From Sphingomonas aerophila (GTDB taxonomy: Bacteria > Pseudomonadota > Alphaproteobacteria > Sphingomonadales > Sphingomonadaceae), in contig NZ_JACIJK010000003.1 of the NCBI RefSeq assembly GCF_014199305.1, positions 124,001 through 188,000 on the forward strand: a stretch of 64,000 nucleotides of DNA, read 5' to 3'. Positions 8,774 to 16,658 of this stretch are shown here, piece after piece. The notes under the pieces are model-generated. The model worked only from the letters and a program-made list of their open reading frames with translations, did not search any database and was not told the origin of the DNA. Positions within the stretch are counted from its first letter, which is position 1. Each line of letters starts with the position of its first letter. The position numbers and the translations under genes are program-made.

Positions 8774-9822
8774 AGCATCTGATCACCGGCGGGTCCGGTT
8801 TCATCGGCAACCTGGTCGCGCGGCGTCTGCGGGCGAGGGGTGATGAGGTCCGCATTCTAGATTTGTGGTCCGACCCGTCCCGTCCGGCCGAAATCGAGTT
8901 CATCCAGGGCAGCATCACCGACCCTGCGATCGTCGGGTCGGCGATGAAGGACGTGGATGTCGTCCATCACGGCGCCGCGCTGGTCGCGCAAACGGGCGCG
9001 GGCAGGGCGTACCAGGCGGTCAATGTCGAGGGGAGCAGGATCGTCGCAGAAGCCGCCGCGCGCGCCGGGGTGGCGGCGGTCGTCGATATCAGTTCCACCT
9101 CCGTTTACGGCATGCCGCCCGATGGTGCGATCACCGCCACGACACCGGAGCAGCCGTTCGAGCCCTATGGACGCTCAAAGCTTGCCGGCGAGCGGGTCAT
9201 TCGGGAGGTGTGCGGGCGCGCGGGCATCCCCCTCATCACCATCAGGCCGCGCGTCACGCTTGGCGCGGGACGACTCGGCATCTTCGAACTGCTGTTCCAG
9301 TGGATAGCGCAGGGGCGGCGCGTATGGATGCTGGGGTCGGGCAACAACGCGATGCAGTTCGTCCACGCCGATGACCTGATCGACTTCTACATGCTCGCGC
9401 TCGAGGCCGGGCGGCCCGGCACGTACAATGTCGGGACCGACCGTTTCGGGACGCTCAGGGGTGATCTTCAGGCCTTGATCGATTACGCAGGGAGCCGGTC
9501 CAAATTGACCTCTGTTCCGAAGGCTCAGGCCGCTGCCGTGCTGAGCCTACTATACCACATCGGTCTGTCGCCGCTCGTCCCCTGGCATTATCGGACGTAC
9601 GATCGGCCCTGCCACTTCGATGTCGCGCCACTGTTGGGAATGGGGTGGCGGCCGCGTTATTCTAACGTCGAGATGCTGCGGGAAAGCTATGACTGGTTCT
9701 GCCGCCAGCGCGGGTTTGCAACGCCCGGTGCCATGTCACCGCACCGGTTGCCCCTGAAGCGCGGTATCTTTCGGCTCACGGCGGGTGCGCCCGGCCACGC
9801 TTCCGTCCACCAGCAGCCATAG
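8770..9822 (+). CDS. NAD-dependent epimerase/dehydratase (extended SDR, 3-beta-HSD-like)
   Basis: A 350-residue extended SDR. The Rossmann motif GGSGFIG is at residues 7-13, the catalytic YGRSK (Y133, K137) follows ISSTSVYG with its serine, and FVHADDLIDFYMLALE is the usual C-terminal substrate-domain segment. It would reduce or epimerise a sugar or sterol-like ketone with NAD(P)H. Its start overlaps the GMC stop (ATGA), so it is co-translated with it. The 3' end overlaps the convergent minus-strand gene by 87 bases (9736-9822); both frames look real up to their ends. Confidence 0.88.
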   Translation: MKHLITGGSGFIGNLVARRLRARGDEVRILDLWSDPSRPAEIEFIQGSITDPAIVGSAMKDVDVVHHGAALVAQTGAGRAYQAVNVEGSRIVAEAAARAGVAAVVDISSTSVYGMPPDGAITATTPEQPFEPYGRSKLAGERVIREVCGRAGIPLITIRPRVTLGAGRLGIFELLFQWIAQGRRVWMLGSGNNAMQFVHADDLIDFYMLALEAGRPGTYNVGTDRFGTLRGDLQALIDYAGSRSKLTSVPKAQAAAVLSLLYHIGLSPLVPWHYRTYDRPCHFDVAPLLGMGWRPRYSNVEMLRESYDWFCRQRGFATPGAMSPHRLPLKRGIFRLTAGAPGHASVHQQP

Positions 9823-10779
9823 CACCGCAAACAGGGCAGTCGGTGCCCATAGGATGAGGTGCGCGACCAGGATGACGGCCGTCGCGAAGGAGCGGTCCAC
9901 ACCGGCATAGGCAAAGGCCTGTACGCCTGCGAACTCAAAGGCGCCGAAGTGCCCTGGCAGGCTGGGAACAAGGGTGCCCAGTGTCGCGAAGGTAAAGGCG
10001 AAGGCGGGCGGCGCGAGATCGGCCGGCGAGCCACCCAGGCCGACCCACGCGCCCCACATGACCCCGGCTTCCAGCATCCACAGGAACACCGACAAGCCGA
10101 ACAGTGCAAACAGCCGGCTGCCCGTTCCGATCTGCCGGATCGCGCCGGCAATTGTCGCGACAAGGCCCGAAGCCGTCCTGGCAAGCGGCCGTGGCGAACG
10201 CTCCAGCAGCGGCAGTGCGAGGCGGGTCGCCAGCGCTGGCATGAACAACACGGCCAGGGCGGCCGCGATACCGATCGCCGCCGCAAGCCGAATTCCCCGG
10301 CCAAGCCCGGCGGATCCGGCACTTCCAACCCAGGCGAAGGCGACATATCCGACCACCAGCAGCGAGATGACGTCGAGCACGCGTTCGACGATCATGGCCC
10401 CTACCACCGCGCCCGCGGGCAGATCGAAGCGTCGCGAGAACCACAGCACGCGCAGGCCGTCGCCCATCCGTAGCGGCAGGATGTCGCTCATCCCGAAACT
10501 CGCCACGAAGGGTGCGACGCTCGGCAGCATGGGTAATCGTCGGGCGACCACGATCTCCAGCATCAGCCAGAAACGAACAGCCCGCAAAAAGAAGTCCAGC
10601 GCCAGCGCGACCAGCGCGCCGATCAGCGGCCCGGCTGACGCTTGGCCAAGCGTGTGCGCAAGCACGCGGAGGTCGATCGCACGGGCGAGTAGGACAAGAA
10701 GGATCACGCCGGCTGCGGTGCTCAATGCCATGCGAAGCATCAGGCGTCGGCGGTTCGGCGTTGCTCGCGGGTCGCTCAT
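9736..10779 (-). CDS. Lysylphosphatidylglycerol-synthase-like / UPF0104 flippase-type membrane protein
   Basis: A 347-residue integral membrane protein with about eight transmembrane segments. The early segment ALDFFLRAVRFWLML and SFGMSDILPLRMGDGLR match the conserved N-terminal part of the AglD/UPF0104 family (the membrane domain of MprF without the synthase domain), and MIVERVLDVISLLVVG is the family's ER-rich helix. Members are linked to glycolipid transport or assembly. Its ATG overlaps the stop of the upstream glycosyltransferase-like gene, so the two form a minus-strand operon that faces the main glycan operon. Confidence 0.8.
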   Translation of the reverse strand: MSDPRATPNRRRLMLRMALSTAAGVILLVLLARAIDLRVLAHTLGQASAGPLIGALVALALDFFLRAVRFWLMLEIVVARRLPMLPSVAPFVASFGMSDILPLRMGDGLRVLWFSRRFDLPAGAVVGAMIVERVLDVISLLVVGYVAFAWVGSAGSAGLGRGIRLAAAIGIAAALAVLFMPALATRLALPLLERSPRPLARTASGLVATIAGAIRQIGTGSRLFALFGLSVFLWMLEAGVMWGAWVGLGGSPADLAPPAFAFTFATLGTLVPSLPGHFGAFEFAGVQAFAYAGVDRSFATAVILVAHLILWAPTALFAVLWLLVDGSVAGRTRREPKDTALQGQPVR

Positions 10780-11945
10780 TGCACCTTTCCGCGCTCGAAC
10801 CGGGAGATCAGGCCGTCGAGCGCCCAGGCCATGCGCCGCAACGGTGATGCATCGACCGCAACCGCATTGCCGTGAAGATCAAAGCCCCTTTGCTGAGTTG
10901 ACCGGCGCAGACTGGCCCGAAAGAGCCCCCAGCCGAGCGCCATCTGGGCACCCAAGCGGCGGCCCGGGCCTGCCCTCGCCGCCCATGCCGCGTGGAGGGG
11001 CGCAGCAACGAATCCTATAAAGCCGACCCATTGCTCGACCACTCGGTCCTCGGTGACATCAGCTGCCCGTAGCTGCGCACGCTCGATAAGCTGCTGAAAG
11101 AGAGCGGGGTTCTCGCGAAGCCGCCTTAGTTGCGCCAGCACTTCCGCCGGCGAACCAACGGGTATGAAGTCGAGGTCGGAATTGTGATGATGGAAGAAGG
11201 CCGGCTCATTCCCAACAAAGGCGGGGCAGCCGGCAAGCCAAGCGTTGAACAGCTTAGTAGCGGGTTTCGCGGCGAGGAAACGCGGCGTTCCGTCGCGGAC
11301 GGCAAGCACCATGTCGATGTCGCTGTAATCGCCCCACTCCGCGGGATCGTCGCGGACCACCAACTCGACGCCCGACGCGGCGAGCTCCAAGAGGAAGTGC
11401 GGATCGCGATAGCCGGCGGCAAGGTTCTTCAACTCGCCAAAATAGCCTAGTCGCTCGAGCCGCGTGCCTCGTGAGGGGTCACGCGGCCGAAGGCCGGGTT
11501 GAGGCCAGTGCAGGATGTAGAACGCGTTGGGAGTTTCGATGGACGCGGGGCTCTGGACAATCTCGAGGTCGCACGTGAACGTCCGCTCGCGATCGGCCCG
11601 CACTGACACGATGAACGATCGCCAAAGCGTGGAAACACTTCGCCGCACATCATCGCGATGAGCGATACAGAGCGCGCCCGCGCGGAAATCATTGGCGAGT
11701 TCGACGTCGAGCCCCTTCCGGCGCAGCCGGAGGTACGTTCCCAGGATCCACACGTCCGGGCCACCGCGAAGGTTCATCAGAGATCGTTCGACATCGGCGG
11801 GCAGGCCGTCGTCGCGGAGGTCGAGCCGGTCGCGGCCGCCCGGCCGGACGAACAGCGCGGGCCCGGATGGCAAGGCAGAACGGAGCCGCCCCTCCTTTGC
11901 GCTGGCGAGAGCCACCGCCCCCGGCCGGTCCCCGTCCATCATCAT
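10776..11945 (-). CDS. Glycosyltransferase-like protein (GT-B C-terminal domain)
   Basis: About 389 residues. The central part has YSDIDMVLAVRDG followed by KPATKLFNAWLAGCPAFVG, then a late HHHNSDLDFIPVGS; this matches the acceptor-side helix and nucleotide-sugar loop of GT-B enzymes (K-P-x-x-K-x-x-N-x-W-x-x-G-x-P). Sequence upstream of the domain is less recognisable. I take the ATG at 11945 because GGGGGAAGAG stands eight bases before it; a longer start at 12023 lacks a ribosome site. Operon with the UPF0104 gene; the donor sugar is unknown. Confidence 0.65.
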   Translation of the reverse strand: MMMDGDRPGAVALASAKEGRLRSALPSGPALFVRPGGRDRLDLRDDGLPADVERSLMNLRGGPDVWILGTYLRLRRKGLDVELANDFRAGALCIAHRDDVRRSVSTLWRSFIVSVRADRERTFTCDLEIVQSPASIETPNAFYILHWPQPGLRPRDPSRGTRLERLGYFGELKNLAAGYRDPHFLLELAASGVELVVRDDPAEWGDYSDIDMVLAVRDGTPRFLAAKPATKLFNAWLAGCPAFVGNEPAFFHHHNSDLDFIPVGSPAEVLAQLRRLRENPALFQQLIERAQLRAADVTEDRVVEQWVGFIGFVAAPLHAAWAARAGPGRRLGAQMALGWGLFRASLRRSTQQRGFDLHGNAVAVDASPLRRMAWALDGLISRFERGKVQ

Positions 11946-12025
11946 ACGGCTCTTCCCCCGAGACCGTTCGAAACGCACCCGCGCGGCTGCACCGACACTA
12001 TGGAGGCGAAATCCAGACCGCAACG

Positions 12026-12046
12026 GAGCGGAAGGGGTAGTGACAC
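12026..12046 (+). promoter_or_regulatory. Candidate shared regulatory motif, copy facing the acyltransferase gene
   Basis: The sequence GCGGAAGGGGTAGTGAC reads toward the acyltransferase gene, about 170 bases before its start. It matches the core GAA(A)GGGGTAG found at 12093-12110 (minus) and 16525-16543 (plus). Function is inferred from recurrence and position only. Confidence 0.35.
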
Positions 12047-12092
12047 CTGCCGGCCGCAGCGCCGTGGCCGTCAGCGATGCGCGTGCCGCTCA

Positions 12093-12110
12093 GCCTACCC
12101 CTTTCGAGTG
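12093..12110 (-). promoter_or_regulatory. Candidate shared regulatory motif, copy facing the minus-strand glycosyltransferase operon
   Basis: On the minus strand this reads CACTCGAAAGGGGTAGGC, about 150 bases before the ATG at 11945. It differs by one base from the copy upstream of the large RTX gene (16525-16543). The two divergent motifs here sit inside the 270-base gap between the minus-strand operon and the acyltransferase gene, which otherwise shows no gene. Confidence 0.45.
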
Positions 12111-12215
12111 CCGTTCTGCTCCGAATGGCCCCGACCGCGTGCCGGGGCGGAAGGCTATGCTGCGTGCGGCGGAGCCAGCGAGCTCATGCCGTGGGAGCGG
12201 GAGACAAAGGGGGTC

Positions 12216-13397
12216 ATGGCTGCAGACCAGGCATCAGCGATCCCCGGCGGCTTTTCGCCGTCGCAGACAACCGAACCTGCGCCCTTGGCCGATGCGCCCC
12301 TGGCCGACGCGATCGCGGCGAGCCGATTCAACGCGGCCGCGCATGGACTACGCGGGATCGCGGCCTTCCTGGTGCTATGCGCGCACATCCTTGGGGGCAC
12401 AGCGCGGCATATCTATGCCAGCGACACCGCCTATGTCGCTGCGGTAAAGCCCGCCTGGTATCTTGGCACGTTCGGCGTCCAGCTGTTCTTCATCATCAGC
12501 GGCTTCGTGATCCTCCCGAGTGCGATCCGGTACAAACCCGAAGAGTTCGCGCTGCGGCGGGCGCTTCGCATCTACCCTCTCTTTTTCGTGCTCTCGTTGC
12601 TGTTCATCCTGTTGAACGCCCACACCAATGCCTATCCGGACATCAACTCCGCAACGGCGATCATATCGGGCCTGCTGTTCCTCAACCTGTTTACGGGAAC
12701 CGAACAGCTCACGCCCAACGCCTGGAGCCTGTCGTTCGAAGTGATGTTCTATGCGCTGACCTGCGCCATCGTGCATTTCGGTGTACGTCACCGGCGCAGG
12801 CTGCCGGCAGCCGTCGCGATCGCCGCGGCGGCCATATTCATCGCGGCTTTTCCGATCGCACTCTACTTCGTCGCGGGCGTGGTGATCCGTATCTTGTACT
12901 CGCGACGGCCTGGCACGGCCGCTGCGCCGCGTTGGGAGCTTGCCTCGCTCGCGCTGATGATCGGCTTCGCCAGCCGCGGCCACTTCGAATATCGTTGGAG
13001 CGACTTCGCCAACCCGGTCCTGGTGCCGATCATGCTGTCGTCATGGGCCTATTTCTATTTCGCCGTCGCCCCTGGCAGTCTCACCAGCCGGCTCGGGCGT
13101 AACCGGTTCGTCGCCTATACCGGGACGGTCAGCTACAGCCTCTACCTGGTCCATCCCTACGTATATCTGGGGCTGCGGAAGATCTTTGCGGCGAACGGCC
13201 TTTTCACCGAACACAGCGCGGTGTCCGTCATGATATTCGCCGTCCCGGTGATCCTGTTGTCCTTTGCCGCGGCGCACTGGGTTAATCGGGGCCTTGAGCA
13301 ATGGCCCTATCGCTGGTTCTTCCACCAACAGGTCTATCGCACACGAAAGGGAGCGCCGGGCAAAACCGAGCCGATGCTGGTGGAGCGGCGCGCTTGA
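12216..13397 (+). CDS. Acyltransferase-3 family membrane protein
   Basis: A 393-residue membrane protein with about ten hydrophobic segments, the acyltransferase-3 (OafA/ExoZ) layout. The N-terminal motif FNAAAHGLRGIAAFLVLCAH has the conserved R-G-x-A and active-site histidine region; SYSLYLVHPYVY is the conserved C-terminal segment. It would O-acylate (for example acetylate) a surface polysaccharide using a cytoplasmic acyl donor. ATG at 12216 follows GGGAGACAAAGGGGG; an in-frame ATG at 12186 lacks such a site. Its stop overlaps the next gene's TTG start, so both are co-translated. Confidence 0.88.
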   Translation: MAADQASAIPGGFSPSQTTEPAPLADAPLADAIAASRFNAAAHGLRGIAAFLVLCAHILGGTARHIYASDTAYVAAVKPAWYLGTFGVQLFFIISGFVILPSAIRYKPEEFALRRALRIYPLFFVLSLLFILLNAHTNAYPDINSATAIISGLLFLNLFTGTEQLTPNAWSLSFEVMFYALTCAIVHFGVRHRRRLPAAVAIAAAAIFIAAFPIALYFVAGVVIRILYSRRPGTAAAPRWELASLALMIGFASRGHFEYRWSDFANPVLVPIMLSSWAYFYFAVAPGSLTSRLGRNRFVAYTGTVSYSLYLVHPYVYLGLRKIFAANGLFTEHSAVSVMIFAVPVILLSFAAAHWVNRGLEQWPYRWFFHQQVYRTRKGAPGKTEPMLVERRA

Positions 13398-14719
13398 ACC
13401 AGGCAGCAACGCTGAGCGCCCGGCGCGGCTGGCGCGCGATTCCCGACCGCGACCGGGTTCCTCTTCCGATCGCGATGGCGGTGTTCCTGGCCTGTTACCT
13501 GTCGTGGCGCCCATCGCGCGACATCATGTTCACGGCGAGCGACATGCTGTTCCTGCTTGGCGGCTGGATATTGCTCACCCGAAAGCGGCTGCCGGCCGAG
13601 CCGCTGGGGCCGTTCACGGCGCCCTGGCTGATCGCGTTCACGACCATGCTGGCCGGGCTGCTGATCGGATCAGTGGCGAGCGGCAGTCCCGACCGTTGGA
13701 CGATCGTTGCCGTTCAATACATCTTCGCCTGGATCGTGCTGCCGTTTCTGCTCATCGGCCACGGGCATCGCTATACGATGATACTGGCCAGGATGTGGTT
13801 GCTGGGCGTGGTCGCGATGGAGCTGGTCGGCATCATCGTTTACTCCACGTTCGACATGTCATTTGAGACGGCACGTCAGGTGTTGGGGCTCGATTTCATC
13901 TCGGGCAGCCGTCGGCTTGGTGTGTTTGCCACCGACGCCAACTGGAACGGCGCGGTGATCGCAATGACGCTTCCGTTCGCCTTTTACCTGGCGAGCAAAA
14001 AGCTCATCGGCCCCATCTTCACGGTCGTGTCGGTTGCGATCCTGGTCTCCGCACTGACCTTTTCGGCGTCCTTCACCGCTTTCACCGCGAGCGTCATGGC
14101 GATCGTGATCTTCCTCACGGTTGGCGCGGTTCGGCCCAAGCCATGGGCGATCCTGCTCGTGCTCGCGGCGGGATCGCTCGTTGTGACGGGCGAATATACG
14201 CCTGAGATCTTTCAGAAGCGGGTGGGCGACGCCATCGAAACGGGGGACATCAGCGAAGCCGGCACGTTCACCGGCCGCGTCGCCCTGATAGCGGATGCGT
14301 GGGAAATGGCGGGCGACCATCTGCTTGTGGGGATCGGCGTGGATCAGGATCGCGTGGTCAGCAAACTGCGCGCCCCCGTGCACAACATGTACCTGCTGGT
14401 GCTGGTCGAAGGAGGGATCACCGCGCTGCTGGGCTGGGTGGGGATGATGCTCGTTGGACTGGCCACCGCGATCAGCGCGTTTCGCCACGACCGCCTGGTG
14501 GCCGCAGTTGCGTTGTCCGTGCTGACCACGTTTTTCATCTTTTCCACCGCCAGCCCGCACATGTACGCCAGGCTGTGGGCCGTCCCTGTGCTGGTCGCCC
14601 TGGCAGTCGCGCGCGATGTCTCGATGCAGGCAGAGGGGGGCGAGCCAACGCGGAGTGGACGCCGCTTCGCAACCCGTTTCCGCCCGGCGGATGCCCGGCT
14701 TTCGTCGACGGCGCGGTAG
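13394..14719 (+). CDS. O-antigen ligase / polymerase-like membrane protein
   Basis: About 441 residues with ten or more transmembrane helices. The Wzy_C-type region is present: GTFTGRVALIADAW, then a short loop, then VHNMYLLVLVEGGITALLG with the conserved histidine of WaaL/Wzy enzymes. It would join or polymerise glycan repeat units in the periplasm. The TTG at 13394 overlaps the upstream TGA and is preceded by GGTGGAG; an ATG at 13474 is the next alternative. The position next to an acyltransferase-3 fits exopolysaccharide or O-antigen assembly. Confidence 0.8.
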   Translation: MNQAATLSARRGWRAIPDRDRVPLPIAMAVFLACYLSWRPSRDIMFTASDMLFLLGGWILLTRKRLPAEPLGPFTAPWLIAFTTMLAGLLIGSVASGSPDRWTIVAVQYIFAWIVLPFLLIGHGHRYTMILARMWLLGVVAMELVGIIVYSTFDMSFETARQVLGLDFISGSRRLGVFATDANWNGAVIAMTLPFAFYLASKKLIGPIFTVVSVAILVSALTFSASFTAFTASVMAIVIFLTVGAVRPKPWAILLVLAAGSLVVTGEYTPEIFQKRVGDAIETGDISEAGTFTGRVALIADAWEMAGDHLLVGIGVDQDRVVSKLRAPVHNMYLLVLVEGGITALLGWVGMMLVGLATAISAFRHDRLVAAVALSVLTTFFIFSTASPHMYARLWAVPVLVALAVARDVSMQAEGGEPTRSGRRFATRFRPADARLSSTAR

Positions 14720-14724
14720 CCCAG

Positions 14725-16500
14725 GTGAACACACCCGCCGCGCGGCGCACGCCAATGCCAGCCATGTCATTCGGCCTCGTCCTGCTGGTCCTGTCGAGCA
14801 TCGCCGGATGTGGCGAAGCGCAGCCCGCACCCAATCACAACGGCCTCGCGGAGGCGACGGCACCGTGCGATCACGCGGGAGATGCGCCGGCAACGCAGGT
14901 CGCCTTCCCAGCCGCCCAGGGATTCGGGCGCTTTGCCCGTGGGGGGCGAGGGGGCGCGGTGTTCCAGGTCACGTCGCTCGATGATTCAGGCCCCGGAACG
15001 CTGCGCGACTGTGCCGAAGCGAGCGGCCCGCGCACCTGCATCTTTCGGGTGAGTGGCACGATCGCGCTCGACGACTGGATCAAGGTCAAGCATCCCTTCC
15101 TGACGATCGCAGGCCAAACCTCGCCGGGCGGGATCGCCCTCAGGATCCGAAATGCCACCGACTCGCCCATGCTGGTCCAGACACATGATGTCGTGATCCG
15201 CTATTTGCGGCTGCGTCCTGGGCCGTCGGCGATCCGATCCACCAATGTCGACACGATACAGGTCAGCGGTGGTGCGCACGACGTCATCCTCGACCACCTG
15301 TCGACATCATGGCCTACGGACGAGGGGATCAACATCGTCGGTCCGGGCCACGGCCCCGCACCGTGCGGCCCGACCCGCAACGTGACGGTGCAATGGTCGA
15401 TCTTGTCCGAAGGGCTGAACGTGGCGAACCGCGAAGCGCACAGCCGCGGGACCTATTTCGGTTACGGAGCGGAAAACGTCAGCTTCATCCACAACCTCAT
15501 CGCCAGCAACATGCGGCGAAACCCGCTGATCAACACCCGCGGTCAGTTCGACATGATCAACAACGTGATCTACAATTCTGGCGCGTATAATGGCGAGTTC
15601 TACACGCGCTTTGGCGACCTGAAGGTTAATGTGATCGGCAACGCCGCAATCGCCGGACCTTCGTCGCGCAAGAACACGCAGCTGTACCTGGTCAACTACT
15701 TCCGTGACTATCCTGCCGACTTTTCCATCTACCTCAGTGGCAACCTCGATCTGCACCGCCGCACGGACAGCGGTGATCAGCGCCTGGTTCTTGAACCGAG
15801 CGATTGGAAATATGTCAGCTCGTCGCCAGTCGGCCAGCTATCGGTACCTGCCTCCGCCATCACCGGGCCTTCCGAAGCCTATCGAGCAATAGCCGTCGCA
15901 TCTGGCGCGACCCGGCCCAGGCGCGACGCCGTTGATCGCCGGGTGATCGGAGAGATGCTGGCGTGCCGTGGAGCGATCATCAACGATCCGGCGGAGGTCG
16001 GCGGCTGGCCGGACCTGTCCGGCCCCGCAGCGCCGCCCGATCGCGACCAGGACGGAATGCCCGACACCTGGGAAGTGAAGCACGGTCTCTCACCCACGAA
16101 CCCCGCCGACCGCAACGGAACCGGGCAGGCGAGCTATACCAACCTGGAGAGTTATCTAAACGAGTTGGCCGGCGATGGAACCGACATGGCAATGGCGGAC
16201 CTGCCGGTGGTGACACCCGATCCGACCTGCGGCTTTGCCATCGCGGCGGCTCCACCACTGCCCAGCGTGTCTCTGACGGTGTCCCCCGCCAGCATCGTTT
16301 CTGGCGGCAGCGCGGAACTGCGCTGGAGCGGCAGCGACCTGCTGGCGTGCAAAGTGGAGGGGGAGGGCCCGACCCCGTTCGGGTCCATGGTCGTCAGTCC
16401 CAAGGTGACAACCGCGTATCAGGTGTCGTGCATCGGGCGAGGGGGCGGCGACGCGATCGATTCGGTATTGCTGAGGGTGACGCCCAGGGCCGCCAGCTAG
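14725..16500 (+). CDS. Secreted lipoprotein with pectate-lyase-like beta-helix
   Basis: About 591 residues. The N-terminus has a basic region, a hydrophobic stretch and the lipobox SIAGC, so it should be lipidated. After a linker, residues about 60-420 form a right-handed beta-helix of the polysaccharide lyase type with the signature LDHLSTSWPTDEGINI. A calcium-loop segment follows (DRDQDGMPDTWEVKHGLS), then an Ig-like C-terminal domain. It would cleave an acidic polysaccharide at the cell surface, perhaps trimming or releasing the polymer made by this locus. GTG at 14725 or ATG at 14755 may be the start; both keep the signal sequence. The substrate is unknown. Confidence 0.78.
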   Translation: MNTPAARRTPMPAMSFGLVLLVLSSIAGCGEAQPAPNHNGLAEATAPCDHAGDAPATQVAFPAAQGFGRFARGGRGGAVFQVTSLDDSGPGTLRDCAEASGPRTCIFRVSGTIALDDWIKVKHPFLTIAGQTSPGGIALRIRNATDSPMLVQTHDVVIRYLRLRPGPSAIRSTNVDTIQVSGGAHDVILDHLSTSWPTDEGINIVGPGHGPAPCGPTRNVTVQWSILSEGLNVANREAHSRGTYFGYGAENVSFIHNLIASNMRRNPLINTRGQFDMINNVIYNSGAYNGEFYTRFGDLKVNVIGNAAIAGPSSRKNTQLYLVNYFRDYPADFSIYLSGNLDLHRRTDSGDQRLVLEPSDWKYVSSSPVGQLSVPASAITGPSEAYRAIAVASGATRPRRDAVDRRVIGEMLACRGAIINDPAEVGGWPDLSGPAAPPDRDQDGMPDTWEVKHGLSPTNPADRNGTGQASYTNLESYLNELAGDGTDMAMADLPVVTPDPTCGFAIAAAPPLPSVSLTVSPASIVSGGSAELRWSGSDLLACKVEGEGPTPFGSMVVSPKVTTAYQVSCIGRGGGDAIDSVLLRVTPRAAS

Positions 16501-16524
16501 GAATTTTTGCCTCGACCTGTTGCG

Positions 16525-16543
16525 TCACCCGAAAGGGGTAGGC
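16525..16543 (+). promoter_or_regulatory. Candidate shared regulatory motif upstream of the large RTX gene
   Basis: TCACCCGAAAGGGGTAGGC stands about 115 bases before the ATG at 16659 and matches the minus-strand copy at 12093-12110 in 17 of 18 bases. The 158-base gap holds no other gene-like feature. It may be an operator or part of a promoter; the function is inference. Confidence 0.45.
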
Positions 16544-16658
16544 CCATCTTCCCGAGAGAGTGATTTGGCCCGGAATGGTCCATTCTGGGATGGGTCTCTC
16601 ATGATAGGCTCGGTCGACAATCGCCATTCTCGTCGACCACTTGTCCTGGGGATAAGGC

